Source: Methylobacterium sp. J-076
Lineage (GTDB): Bacteria; Pseudomonadota; Alphaproteobacteria; Rhizobiales; Beijerinckiaceae
Assembly: GCF_022829405.1 (NCBI RefSeq)
Contig: NZ_JAKSXW010000016.1
Span: 1 to 48,354, forward strand
Length of the DNA stretch: 48,354 nt
Reading direction: 5' to 3'
Position numbers and translations under genes: made by a program. Below the pieces are notes generated by a model. The model was not told where the DNA came from. It made no database searches and saw nothing but the letters and a program-made list of their open reading frames with translations. This document shows, piece by piece, positions 32,126 through 39,908 of this stretch. Every line of letters starts with the position of its first letter. The first letter of the stretch is position 1.

Positions 32126-32695
32126 ATGACCCGCATGGCTACAGAAACCTGGTTCCTTCTCACCTACAAGGTCCCCACCGATCCCCCGCGGCGGCGGGTG
32201 GCGCTCTGGCGCAAGCTGAAGAGCATGGGTGCGGTCTACCTGCAGAACGGCGTCTGCCTGCTGCCGAAGACCGACGAGCATCTGCGTGCGCTGAAGATCC
32301 TGGAAAATGAAATCGCCGCGATGGCCGGCGAGGCGGTGCTGCTGGAGAGCGTGCCGCTCGATCCTGGCCAGACCGACAAGGTGATCGCCCGGTTCCGAGC
32401 CGACCGCGACGAGGAATACCGGGAGTTTCTTGGGCGCTGTGCGGATTTCGAGGCGGAGATCGCCAAGGAGACCGCCGATCAGCACTTCACCTATGCCGAG
32501 CTGGAGGAGAACGACGAGGACCTGAAGAAGCTCAGGACCTGGCTCGAAAAGATCCGCCGGCTCGATTTCTACGGCGCCACCCTGGCCGGCGAGGCCGCTA
32601 CCCGCCTGAGCGGCTGTGAAGTGCTGCTCGACACCTACGCCCACCAGGTTTTCGCCGCCCAGGACGAGAACCGGGGCAGCCCGGACGATCTCTGA
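32126..32695 (+). CDS. ChrB N-terminal-domain protein
   Basis: The 189-aa product matches the N-terminal domain of chromate-resistance regulator ChrB: 'WFLLTYKVPTDPPRRRVALWRKLKSMGAVYLQNGVCLLP' is diagnostic. The C-terminal domain of full ChrB, about 150 residues, is absent. There is no chrA transporter on this plasmid, so its role is unlikely to be chromate sensing alone. ATG 32126 or 32135 may be used; both follow the TGTAAC dyad (32105-32120). It is coupled to the EEP gene, whose start is 10 bases after its stop, and probably regulates the divergent membrane-protein gene at 31424. Confidence 0.82.
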   Translation: MTRMATETWFLLTYKVPTDPPRRRVALWRKLKSMGAVYLQNGVCLLPKTDEHLRALKILENEIAAMAGEAVLLESVPLDPGQTDKVIARFRADRDEEYREFLGRCADFEAEIAKETADQHFTYAELEENDEDLKKLRTWLEKIRRLDFYGATLAGEAATRLSGCEVLLDTYAHQVFAAQDENRGSPDDL

Positions 32696-32705
32696 GGAGC
32701 CGCTT

Positions 32706-33503
32706 ATGCGCGTGATGTCTTACAATACCCTGTTCGGCGGGTTCGACGGCAGCGATGACCGACGCCGCAACGATCAGCTGACGCTGATCCACAACACCGA
32801 CCCGGACATTCTGCTGATACAGGAAGCGAAGGGCTACACCGCGTCCGGTAGCGCGTTGCTCTACGCCACGGAGCAGGCGCTCGGCCGCCGGGGCTTCGTC
32901 GCCGAGGCGCCGATCACGGGTCAGCACACCGCGATCTTCCTCAAGCCGGAACTGCAGCCGCTGTCTTTCGAGGCCGACGCGGCCCACTTCCATCATGCCG
33001 CTGCGATGCTGCGGTTTCGCGTGCCCGGCTACGCCCAGCCATGGACTGCGCTCAGCGTTCATCTCTGTCCGAACGGCACCGAAGTGCGGCTGCGCGAGGC
33101 CAGCTACCTGGCTCAGCATGCCATTGATGACGCGCTCGTGCTCATCGGTGGCGATTTCAACTCCGTGTCGCCGGCAGACGCCGAACCGGATGGCCTTGAT
33201 GGCCTCCCGGCGCGCTTCCGGACTCGTTACGCAGGCCCGGATGGCCGGGCGGACCGGCGCACGCTCGCGCTGCTGCTGCAGGCCGGTTTTACCGATGTGG
33301 CGGTGAAGCTGGAGGGACACGGCGTGCCGACCGTGCCTGGCGCCGGGTTCAAGCACACCGAGTTCGTTCCGTTCCGGTCCGATTACCTTCTGGCCAGTGC
33401 TGCACTCGCGCAGCGGGCGAGGACCTACAGCGTCATCCGCTCGCCGATCACCGACGCAGCCTCGGACCACTATCCCATCGTCGCCGAGTTTGGAGAGGAT
33501 TGA
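32706..33503 (+). CDS. Endonuclease/exonuclease/phosphatase (EEP) family protein
   Basis: This 265-aa enzyme shows the EEP fold signatures: 'VMSYNTLFGG' at the start, 'DILLIQEAKG' with the metal-binding glutamate, 'SVHLCPNGTEVR', 'IGGDFNSV' with the active-site Asp-x-Asn, 'FRSDYLLA' and 'SDHYPIVAEF' with the catalytic Asp-His. It is cytoplasmic and could be a nuclease or a phosphatase acting on a small phosphate ester. GAGGAG overlaps the preceding stop and serves ATG 32706. The stop TGA overlaps the ATG of a small membrane ORF (TGATG). Its place between a ChrB-like regulator and a fluoride riboswitch is unusual. Confidence 0.85.
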   Translation: MRVMSYNTLFGGFDGSDDRRRNDQLTLIHNTDPDILLIQEAKGYTASGSALLYATEQALGRRGFVAEAPITGQHTAIFLKPELQPLSFEADAAHFHHAAAMLRFRVPGYAQPWTALSVHLCPNGTEVRLREASYLAQHAIDDALVLIGGDFNSVSPADAEPDGLDGLPARFRTRYAGPDGRADRRTLALLLQAGFTDVAVKLEGHGVPTVPGAGFKHTEFVPFRSDYLLASAALAQRARTYSVIRSPITDAASDHYPIVAEFGED

Positions 33504-33625
33504 TGCCCTGGTTGAGCATCGCCGGCCTGTTCGCCGTGCCTGCCGCCGCGGCCGTAATGATCATCACGACGCCCTCTCCGCCGTGGCAGGCCGCGCGGCC
33601 ACAGACACAGGCTCCTGCGCGGTGA
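33503..33625 (+). CDS. 40-residue single-span membrane peptide
   Basis: This tiny gene starts inside the EEP stop (TGATG). It encodes 'MPWLSIAGLFAVPAAAAVMI', one hydrophobic helix, then a Pro/Gln/Arg-rich tail. Start overlap and helix make it a plausible coupled microprotein. No family is recognised. The downstream 33626-33723 stretch holds no gene. Confidence 0.5.
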   Translation: MPWLSIAGLFAVPAAAAVMIITTPSPPWQAARPQTQAPAR

Positions 33626-33723
33626 ATGCCGACATCGCCGGCAGCGGGATGGCAATGAGGTCGACGCTTTCTTGCCTCGAAAGTCTTTGACCGGCCACAA
33701 CCCCGGCTCTAATCTAATTGCCG

Positions 33724-33779
33724 TGTGATGGGGATGGAGCTCCCCGACAACCGCCCGTGAGGGCTGATAGCTCCTGCTG
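33724..33779 (+). ncRNA. Fluoride riboswitch upstream of membrane protein B
   Basis: GTGATGGGGATGG, AGCTCCCCGACAACCGCC, CGTGAGGGCTGAT and AGCTCCTGC reproduce the crcB-motif aptamer almost base for base as at 21983. A terminator hairpin (33826-33848) and a 27-codon leader ORF follow before the membrane-protein gene at 33963. Fluoride should relieve termination. Confidence 0.93.
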
Positions 33780-33825
33780 CGAGGGCACCGAGATGCCCGC
33801 TCGCGGCGGGAGTGCGCCCAAGCAA

Positions 33826-33848
33826 CCCGCCGTCAAGGCGGGTTTTTT
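33826..33848 (+). terminator. Expression-platform terminator of the 33724 riboswitch
   Basis: CCCGCC (33826-33831) pairs with GGCGGG (33837-33842), loop GTCAA, followed by TTTTTT. It has the same type of stem and tail as the crcB riboswitch terminator at 22088. Confidence 0.8.
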
Positions 33849-33882
33849 GTTGCCTTTCGGTCGATCAGACGAAGGGTGGCCC

Positions 33883-33966
33883 ATGACTGTTCTAAAAGAT
33901 CCCGAGCCAAATACCTGGATCAGGTCGAGAAAATGGATCTATAGCGCAGCGGCGGTGCGGACATGA
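33883..33966 (+). CDS. 27-residue leader peptide coupled to membrane protein B
   Basis: ATG 33883, preceded by AAGGG, opens a 27-codon frame (MTVLKDPEPNTWIRSRKW...) whose TGA overlaps the ATG of the next gene (ATGA at 33963-33966). It is hydrophilic with no signal or membrane helix. It lies between the riboswitch terminator and the membrane-protein gene, so its translation probably sets that gene's translation. Conservation in other genomes would decide whether the peptide itself matters. Confidence 0.5.
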   Translation: MTVLKDPEPNTWIRSRKWIYSAAAVRT

Positions 33967-34574
33967 CGGAAGCATCATGGCTGGGCGCGGTTATCAGCTT
34001 CCAGGTGACTTTTAATAAGCTGTTCATCGCGGCCACGGTGCTGATCGCAGGCGCCTACCATTTCGGCTGGCGCAGCCTGCTGCTGGGCGGTCTCTTTGGA
34101 ACAAGCGCCGTAGCTGTTCTGGCCTGGGGACTAGAGGCGTTCGCCAGTCGTTACGCGCTGCAGGCGCTCGACGGCCTTTCGGCCGCGCTCCTGCTCACGT
34201 TCGGGGGCTATCTCCTCTGGGAATTCTTCGAGGGGCTGGGAAGCTGGGAGCTTGATGGGACTCTGCCGCTGCGGCGGGACAGCGGCTGGTACAGGCCTGT
34301 GAACCTGACTGGCGTCAACATCGGCGCCTGCGCGCTGATCACCACGGGCCTGAAGATCCTCGTCGTATGGTTCGGGGTTGCCCTGCGGGAAGGCGCAAAA
34401 CCCGCGACGCTCGGAGTTCTGGTTGGCGCGACGCTCATCAGCGCACTGGCTGTAAGTCTCGGCCGGACCGGCATCTTCCGGTGCGTGCCTGGGTTCCTAT
34501 GGGACGGCAGCGCGGCGTGCCTGGTGATGGCCTACGGCTCCAATTTTCTGGCCCTGGCGCTCGTCGTCAGCTGA
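33963..34574 (+). CDS. Membrane protein B, riboswitch-controlled paralog
   Basis: The 203-aa product is homologous to the protein encoded at 31424-32032 along its whole length (shared 'SFQVTF', 'LFIAATV', 'FGWRS', 'ILVVW.GV.LR.GA', 'TG.FR.VP'). It also has six predicted helices. The acidic residues of the partner are replaced: Glu18 aligns with Lys19 (FNKLF), and the REGLE-like Glu-Gly-Leu-Glu becomes Thr-Gly-Leu-Lys (Lys131). It is the first real gene after a fluoride riboswitch, so a role in fluoride tolerance is likely. The 27-aa leader ORF is coupled to its start. Related to FTR1-like or COG4280-type membrane proteins at best; not securely classified. Confidence 0.7.
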   Translation: MTEASWLGAVISFQVTFNKLFIAATVLIAGAYHFGWRSLLLGGLFGTSAVAVLAWGLEAFASRYALQALDGLSAALLLTFGGYLLWEFFEGLGSWELDGTLPLRRDSGWYRPVNLTGVNIGACALITTGLKILVVWFGVALREGAKPATLGVLVGATLISALAVSLGRTGIFRCVPGFLWDGSAACLVMAYGSNFLALALVVS

Positions 34575-34638
34575 GCGCCGCTATGCCGCCTGCTGCGGCA
34601 AAGAAGGCGCCTTGTTTCAGCAGACAGGTGATACATCC

Positions 34639-34845
34639 ATGGATTTTTCCGACCCTAAGTTCTGGGCCTTCATTGCCTTCGCAGTGCCAGGCCTGCTCGC
34701 ACCGGTCGCAATCGCGTGGTGGAAGGGCAGCGGCATCGGCGTGATTGCTCTCCTCAGCCTCGTGTTCTGGCCTGGCGCTCTCATCCTGGCATTACGGCTT
34801 CCGCGCCAGCCAGAGAAACATACCTCGTGGAACAGCCCGCATTGA
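34639..34845 (+). CDS. Small two-span membrane protein
   Basis: This 68-aa protein has two hydrophobic helices ('FWAFIAFAVPGLLAPVAIAWW' and 'GIGVIALLSLVFWPGALILAL') and a polar tail. ATG 34639 follows ACAGGTG. A longer frame starting at 34612 would add 9 residues without a better ribosome binding site. It lies 64 bp after membrane protein B on the same strand and may be on the same fluoride-induced transcript. Family unknown. Its helices are rich in Gly and Pro at the interface, which is common in small regulatory membrane proteins. Confidence 0.55.
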   Translation: MDFSDPKFWAFIAFAVPGLLAPVAIAWWKGSGIGVIALLSLVFWPGALILALRLPRQPEKHTSWNSPH

Positions 34846-34897
34846 GCTTGCGCGCTGTCCTTTAATCGCCCGTAGCGCCAGTGCGTCCAGTACGAAT

Positions 34898-35554
34898 TTA
34901 TGCTTCGTAATTCACATTCATATTCTGGTGTTCTTGAAGAAATCTATTAAGAGCCTTACTTTTTTCGAATTGCCTGCAGGTTTTGAACATGGCTTTCCAA
35001 CGTTCATATAAACTCGTGCCGCAGAATGTAGTCAGTATCGTTGACGGCATGACTTTATAATCTCCCATGGTGTATTTAACTGATCCAATTTTCTGATTTA
35101 TAATGTCGTAATTAACGTTCAAAAGTTCCAAGAAATCATCATACCTTTGTTCGTTCCCGTTATTTACAATCATCTCAACTATTCTTTGAGACAAATCACT
35201 GGGGCTGTCTATGTAATAATTTGTCCCAAATGCGCGAGAGGCCTCCATAATTGCGGCTCTGTGCTTCTCGTAATTTGATTGTCCCAGAAGTTCGTATTCG
35301 GCCAAAAAAGGAGCTAAGGATGCAAAAAGTTGCGTCTCAATATCGGCATCAAGGATATTCTGATAATCTGGATGAACCAAAAAACCGCTACGCTTAAGCT
35401 CTGCCCCTCCAAACACAAAATGTCCTGCGATTAGGCGGCGGTTTGTACAAGCCGAAGCTACCGCCACCGCAGACAATATAACGCCGTCGCGCCCTCTAAG
35501 GAAGTTACGTGCTTCTTCGGGATGATTACGAAAGTAAGCTGAATCAATAGGCAT
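34898..35554 (-). CDS. Hypothetical protein, AT-rich gene
   Basis: The 218-aa product is soluble, with mixed alpha/beta composition and no family I recognise ('FRNHPEEARNFLRGRDGVILSAVAVASACTNRRLIAGHFVFGG', 'RIVEMIVNNGNEQRYDDFLELLNV'). The gene is noticeably more AT-rich than the plasmid average, as is the intergenic DNA that follows, so it was probably acquired separately. It stands alone between the fluoride island and the coupling-protein gene, facing the former. Location next to mobility genes is typical of defence or fitness cargo, but nothing in the sequence proves that. Confidence 0.6.
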   Translation of the reverse strand: MPIDSAYFRNHPEEARNFLRGRDGVILSAVAVASACTNRRLIAGHFVFGGAELKRSGFLVHPDYQNILDADIETQLFASLAPFLAEYELLGQSNYEKHRAAIMEASRAFGTNYYIDSPSDLSQRIVEMIVNNGNEQRYDDFLELLNVNYDIINQKIGSVKYTMGDYKVMPSTILTTFCGTSLYERWKAMFKTCRQFEKSKALNRFLQEHQNMNVNYEA

Positions 35555-35848
35555 TAGTTCTTAAACTTTCCTGCCGCCAAATTTTGGGCCTTCGATCAAA
35601 GGCTGTATAAATCCCAGGTTTATAGTCCTCGTTCCATCTGACGTATCAAATTTCACAGCGCTCCTTACGGGCTGTTATGATTAATATACACAAACTATTT
35701 TTGTTGATGGCGATGTAACCTGCGCTTGTGTCAAGCAAATTACAAAGGGTCAACATCACTTGCGAGAGTGTCCATGTTGGGCAAATCGCCTCAGATGGAT
35801 CGATCCTGAGTTGATGTTATTCATCTTTCACTTATCAGCCCCAACCCC
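35555..35848. other. AT-rich intergenic DNA upstream of traG
   Basis: About 294 bp without a gene. AACATCA near 35752 and TGATGTT near 35813 form a loosely spaced inverted repeat ahead of the coupling-protein start. It probably contains divergent promoters for traG and the hypothetical gene at 34898. Confidence 0.35.
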
Positions 35849-37528
35849 ATGCGCTTGATTTCCGCGGTCATCATCACGTTTCTGTCGGCCTACTTGGCCG
35901 CAGGATTGATCCAGCATGGGCTTGATCCAGAACTTTGGCCGAGCAACGTGACTCGCCCCGGTGTGTGGCTTGGCATGCTGCTGTCATGGCAAGCAGCCGA
36001 TGCGCTCGCCACGCCTTACCAGATGCTGATTGGCCGCGCGCCCGAGTTCGCGAATGGCGGCTGGTCACTGACCACTCTCCTCGCCTTTTCGCCTTTCCTC
36101 ATCTTGTTCGGATTTCATCTCCTGCGGCGCGCCAAACCCGAACAGAAGCGGGACACTTCCGACCTGTTCGGCTCGGCCCGCTTCGCCACCACGGCCGAGC
36201 GCGGTCGCCTCCGCGATGGGCTCGAACTCGGCCGCGATCCTGAGACCGGGCGTGCCGTGCGTGTGGCCGTGCAAGGCACACTCGTCACCATCGCGCCACC
36301 GCGCAAGGGTAAGACTTCGGGCCTGCTCATCCCCAACCTCGCTTTCCCCGAGCCGCAGGGTTGGGGTGGACCCGCCGTCGTGTTCGACCCCAAAGGGGAG
36401 GTCTACCGCTCCGTGGCCGCACGGCGCCGGGCTCTCGGCCGCCGCGTCGTCTGCCTCGACCCCATGGGGCTGGCCGGCGGCACCGACCGCTGGAACCCAC
36501 TTCAGGGCCGAGATCCTGATGATGTGCTCTACCTCCAGAGCACCGCGCTGGCGCTCCTGCCTGAGGCCACCGGTGACGGTGAGGCCACTGCCTACTTCCG
36601 CAACCGGGCTGTCGACCTGATCACCGGCGCGTTTCTGGTTGCGCTACGTCGGCCGAATGCGTGCACAGTCGTGGAGGTCCAGGACCTCCTCAGCGCCGAG
36701 GGCCGTTTTCGCGGCCTCCTACAGCAGTACCTCACACACTGGCCCGAGCCCGCGGCCTACGCCGCCCTGGAGATCCTGGAGGCCGATCCGAAAACTAAGG
36801 ACCCAATCAAATCCACGGCCCTGCAGGCGTTCCAGTGGCTCGCCGACCGGCGCCTGCGCGACCTCGTCGGCGACTCGACCTTCCAGCTGTCGGAGCTGTC
36901 CACCGGTACCGTTGATCTCTTCGTGGCGGTGCCGACCGAGTATAAGGCGGTGCTTGCGCCGCTCCTGCGCTGGCTGCTGTCCGACTTGTTCGCCTCGGTG
37001 CGTCGCCACCGCCCGGCCGAGCGGTTGATGATCTTCATCGACGAGGCTGCGGTACTCGGACGGTTCGACGCGCTGCTGACCGCGGCGGGCGAGCTACCGG
37101 GCTACGGCGCTAGCCTGTGGACGATGTGGCAGGATCGCGCACAACTCGTCGGGCTCTACGGCGAGGCCGGAGCGGACGTCCTGCTCAACACCGCCGAGGT
37201 TGTCACCGTCTTCGACGTTCCGGCCGTCGATCCGGATGAGACCGAGCGCTGGTCACGAGCGATCGGCGACTACACTGCCCTCGTCGAGACTCGGACGGTC
37301 CCGACCGGCGATGCCAAGAGTACACCGTCCACGACCCGGGCCTCGCAGGGCGCACGTTTGATGACCAAGGAGGCGCTGATTGCGATGCCGGGCGACGAGC
37401 TGCTGGTGTTTCCCAACAGCGGCGGCCACACGCGCCATCCATTGCGCCTGAAGAAGACGGTCGCGCATACCGATCCGCGCTTCCGCAAGCTGATCACCTC
37501 CGTCCCGCCGGTCGGCCGGACGCGGTGA
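35849..37528 (+). CDS. traG: Conjugative coupling protein, TraG/VirD4 family
   Basis: This 559-aa ATPase has two N-terminal membrane helices (about residues 5-25 and 75-92), then the VirD4 nucleotide-binding core: Walker A in 'APPRKGKTSGLLIPNL' near residue 150, 'VVFDPKGEVYRSVA' near 190, and Walker B in 'LMIFIDEAAVLGRFD' near 393. It would bring the relaxase-DNA complex to a mating-pair channel. The full channel gene set (virB/trb) is missing from the plasmid, so it must use a channel encoded elsewhere. The ATG at 35849 begins just before the first membrane helix. The small accessory operon on the opposite strand converges on it. Confidence 0.9.
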   Translation: MRLISAVIITFLSAYLAAGLIQHGLDPELWPSNVTRPGVWLGMLLSWQAADALATPYQMLIGRAPEFANGGWSLTTLLAFSPFLILFGFHLLRRAKPEQKRDTSDLFGSARFATTAERGRLRDGLELGRDPETGRAVRVAVQGTLVTIAPPRKGKTSGLLIPNLAFPEPQGWGGPAVVFDPKGEVYRSVAARRRALGRRVVCLDPMGLAGGTDRWNPLQGRDPDDVLYLQSTALALLPEATGDGEATAYFRNRAVDLITGAFLVALRRPNACTVVEVQDLLSAEGRFRGLLQQYLTHWPEPAAYAALEILEADPKTKDPIKSTALQAFQWLADRRLRDLVGDSTFQLSELSTGTVDLFVAVPTEYKAVLAPLLRWLLSDLFASVRRHRPAERLMIFIDEAAVLGRFDALLTAAGELPGYGASLWTMWQDRAQLVGLYGEAGADVLLNTAEVVTVFDVPAVDPDETERWSRAIGDYTALVETRTVPTGDAKSTPSTTRASQGARLMTKEALIAMPGDELLVFPNSGGHTRHPLRLKKTVAHTDPRFRKLITSVPPVGRTR

Positions 37529-37690
37529 GCCGGGAATGCCACCACGCAGGCGCGGCCGTCATTTGGACGCGCTTTGGCTGATATTGAAAACGCGACTGCC
37601 GCGGCGATAGGATCAATCCTCCGAACCGCAGTGGCCTACAGGAACGCCGCATGTCTGATGCGAGTGGCGACAGGTCGGGAGACCCGGACC

Positions 37691-38287
37691 TCAGCGTGAT
37701 GGTCTGGAGCGGGTTTGCAGCCAATCTGACGGCACACGGGTCGCGGCATAGCCCTCACCTGTGCGCCAGTCGCGCAGCTCAGCCACACCGTCGGCATCAC
37801 GCATCAGCGCGTAGGCGCGCCCCGCCACGAGGCGGTCTCCAGCAGGTCGCCCATCCGGCATGACCCAGGCGGTGGTCACATCCCGGTCGCCCCGCACTTC
37901 GACCCAAGAGATTGGCGTATGGCGGTAGGCCAGGACCAGCGCGAGCAGGAGGCAGAGCGCGAGCAGAGCGTCACGAGTGAGCCGGCGCGCATGGAACGGC
38001 AGGCGCCCGCGCCAAATCGCGATGCGGCTAGCATGGCGCGGCGCGGACCGAGTCGCAGACTCCGCTTCGTCGGACCGGGCGCGGATCGATAGCAGGAGCT
38101 CGCGCCGATGTTCGGGCAAGAGCTGTGCTGCATCCTCCTCCAAGGCCGCGAACCGCTCATGGATCGGGCGGGTCTTAAGCCGGGTGAGCGCGGCGCGACT
38201 GTCTCGCTCGAACCCGGCTGCAGCCTCGCGCGCGGCGCGGTCGGCCCGCGCGAGGCGGGCACGCACGTCCTCAGGCGTTGCGGGCAC
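37691..38287 (-). CDS. Membrane protein of the mobilization accessory operon
   Basis: The 198-aa product has a long basic/acidic coiled-coil-like N-terminal half, one membrane helix at about residues 107-123 ('ALLALCLLLALVLAY') and a C-terminal domain with beta strands ('ISWVEVRGDRDVTTAWVMPDGRP') predicted outside the cytoplasm. It overlaps the upstream ParA-like gene by 17 bp and is last in the minus-strand operon. It resembles uncharacterised proteins often found with TraG/TraA genes on alphaproteobacterial plasmids. A role in anchoring the transfer complex is only a guess. Confidence 0.55.
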   Translation of the reverse strand: MPATPEDVRARLARADRAAREAAAGFERDSRAALTRLKTRPIHERFAALEEDAAQLLPEHRRELLLSIRARSDEAESATRSAPRHASRIAIWRGRLPFHARRLTRDALLALCLLLALVLAYRHTPISWVEVRGDRDVTTAWVMPDGRPAGDRLVAGRAYALMRDADGVAELRDWRTGEGYAATRVPSDWLQTRSRPSR

Positions 38288-39077
38288 GCTTGCTCCCCCC
38301 TGCCGGCGTACCGGGCCGGCCTTCGACCGGTGCCTCGTCGACCAGCCAGAGGGCCGCCGGCTTGACTGCCTCCATCACGGCGAGGCGAAAGGCGGTGAGA
38401 TCGCGCAGGATCCGTCCAGCCTGGGCTGGTGAGGTCTGCTTGACCAGACTCGCTCGATCGAGCCGTCCGACGCCGCGCAGCTGACCGGCCGCCAACACTC
38501 CGCGCGTCTCATCCTCCAGCTCGAAGGCGCGCAGGTGTGTGACTGCCGCGTCGCCAACCACGCGCTCCAGGATCGTCGGGTCGATCGCGCCGCGCACGCC
38601 GTTGGCTACGACGAAACGGGCGCCGGTCCAGTCTCGCGCGGCCTGCAGCAGCTTGCCCGCATCCGCGAGCGAGCCAGCCTCGGCGGCCACCACCACCACG
38701 AGCCCGAGCTCGATCCCGGCCTTGCGCAGCTCCGGCGCCTCGTCCTTCAGAATGCCGAGCAGGCTCGCCGATGTGTTGGCACCGATGTCGATGAGGGTGG
38801 GCGCCGCAACCTCGTGGAGCGCGTTGATCACGTCGTCGAGCTCGGCTCGCGCGGCCTTGCCGCCACTGGCTTCGATTGCCTCGCGCGTGGCCCGCATCTC
38901 GAAGTAGCGCACGCTGCCGGGTTCGTTGGCGGCCGTCGCTTCCCTAAACTCCGTCAGTCGGTGCACCGACTCGATCTCCAGGATCGGGGCGTCCGGCACC
39001 GCTTCTGCTAGGCCGCGGGTCACGGTCGATTTGCCGACGCCGCCAGTTTCCTGGGCGACGAGGAGAACACGGGGCAT
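38271..39077 (-). CDS. ParA/MinD-like ATPase of the mobilization operon
   Basis: This 268-aa P-loop ATPase has an altered Walker A, 'ETGGVGKST' at residues 10-18, and a Walker B-like 'APTLIDIGANTS' near 94. It is distant from the partition ParA at 1825. Such ATPases next to conjugation genes (for example VirC1-like or TraL-like proteins) help place the transfer complex at the cell pole or spur relaxosome assembly. It lies 5 bp after the small DNA-binding-like gene at 39083 and overlaps the membrane-protein gene downstream. There is no RHH or ParB partner next to it, so plasmid partition is less likely than a transfer role. Confidence 0.75.
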   Translation of the reverse strand: MPRVLLVAQETGGVGKSTVTRGLAEAVPDAPILEIESVHRLTEFREATAANEPGSVRYFEMRATREAIEASGGKAARAELDDVINALHEVAAPTLIDIGANTSASLLGILKDEAPELRKAGIELGLVVVVAAEAGSLADAGKLLQAARDWTGARFVVANGVRGAIDPTILERVVGDAAVTHLRAFELEDETRGVLAAGQLRGVGRLDRASLVKQTSPAQAGRILRDLTAFRLAVMEAVKPAALWLVDEAPVEGRPGTPAGGSKRARNA

Positions 39078-39082
39078 GGGTG

Positions 39083-39595
39083 TCAGTCCTTCTTGAACAG
39101 GTGGCTGTGCTTCTCGGCCTGCAACCGCCGGATCTCCGCCTCCGTGAGCGGTGCGTCCGCGGCTGATGGGCTTGGTGTCTCACGATCCGGACGGAGTTCT
39201 GGTGCGAGCCGCGACGACCGCTGAGCCGAGCCGATCGGGGCCAGCACAGATTGCGGGGAGGCCGGCCGATCGGAGCGGGCTGCCCGTGCCGCCGTCCTGG
39301 CCTCGCGGGCGACGGCCTGCCGACGCACGCTGGAGATGATGCCGGTGAGATTGCGCCCGGTGATCGGTTGGCCGTCGGCGGTGGTGAACCCCTGCGCCGT
39401 AAGGCCGGCCGCGACCGCGTCCCAGGTCAAGCCGCCGGCCTGGAGGGCGACCAGGGCGTCGAGGTGGTCGCGCACGGCGTCCATCAGACCTGTGGCGGGC
39501 CGACCGCCCGGAGCACCCGCCTTTCGACGGCTGCCGGGGGTCGCGGCGGCGTCACGGGCGAGGCGGCGTAGGTCGAGGCGCGGGCGCTGGGCCAT
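39083..39595 (-). CDS. TraD/MobC-like basic accessory protein
   Basis: The 170-aa product is basic. A central part ('LMDAVRDHLDALVALQAGGLTWDAVAAGLTAQGFTTADGQPITGRNLTGIISSVRRQ') resembles a helix-turn-helix used by plasmid mobilization accessory proteins, followed by a disordered Arg/Ser/Pro-rich region and a Lys-rich end (EKHSHLFKKD). It is the first gene of the leftward accessory operon and diverges from the RHH-relaxase operon across a probable oriT (39596-39908). A role in oriT binding or autoregulation is likely from location. Confidence 0.6.
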   Translation of the reverse strand: MAQRPRLDLRRLARDAAATPGSRRKAGAPGGRPATGLMDAVRDHLDALVALQAGGLTWDAVAAGLTAQGFTTADGQPITGRNLTGIISSVRRQAVAREARTAARAARSDRPASPQSVLAPIGSAQRSSRLAPELRPDRETPSPSAADAPLTEAEIRRLQAEKHSHLFKKD

Positions 39596-39908
39596 GGCGA
39601 CGCCGTAGCAGAGCGGGGCTTGCCAAGGCGTGCAGCCGATCGCTCGAATGCCGAGGGCGACGGCAAGCCGACGTTAGGGTCCGGGTGAGCCCGGTAGCCT
39701 ACGGTAGAAGACGGCAGCAGTACGGTAATGTGTACGGCAAGGAGAGAGGTATCACACCATACGCACTGAAGTGCTCTCGCCCCAGTTCGTTAACTCTGGA
39801 TGCGCACGGCTCTCGCCGAGCCGCACCCTCGCATGCCAGGACCAGCCGCGGCAACGGAGCCGCCGGGCTCGGCCCTGCTTGAGGGCGTTGCAATCCCAGA
39901 TTGGTGCC
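39596..39908. other. Probable transfer origin (oriT) between divergent mob operons
   Basis: These 313 bp separate two divergent mobilization operons, the usual place for oriT. TACGG repeats occur three times (about 39700-39760: CCTACGGTAGAAGACGG, AGTACGGTAATG, TGTACGGCAAGG). A short hairpin, GGCTC-TCGCC-GAGCC, lies near 39809-39823. Exact nick position cannot be read from the sequence. No gene is evident. Confidence 0.5.
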
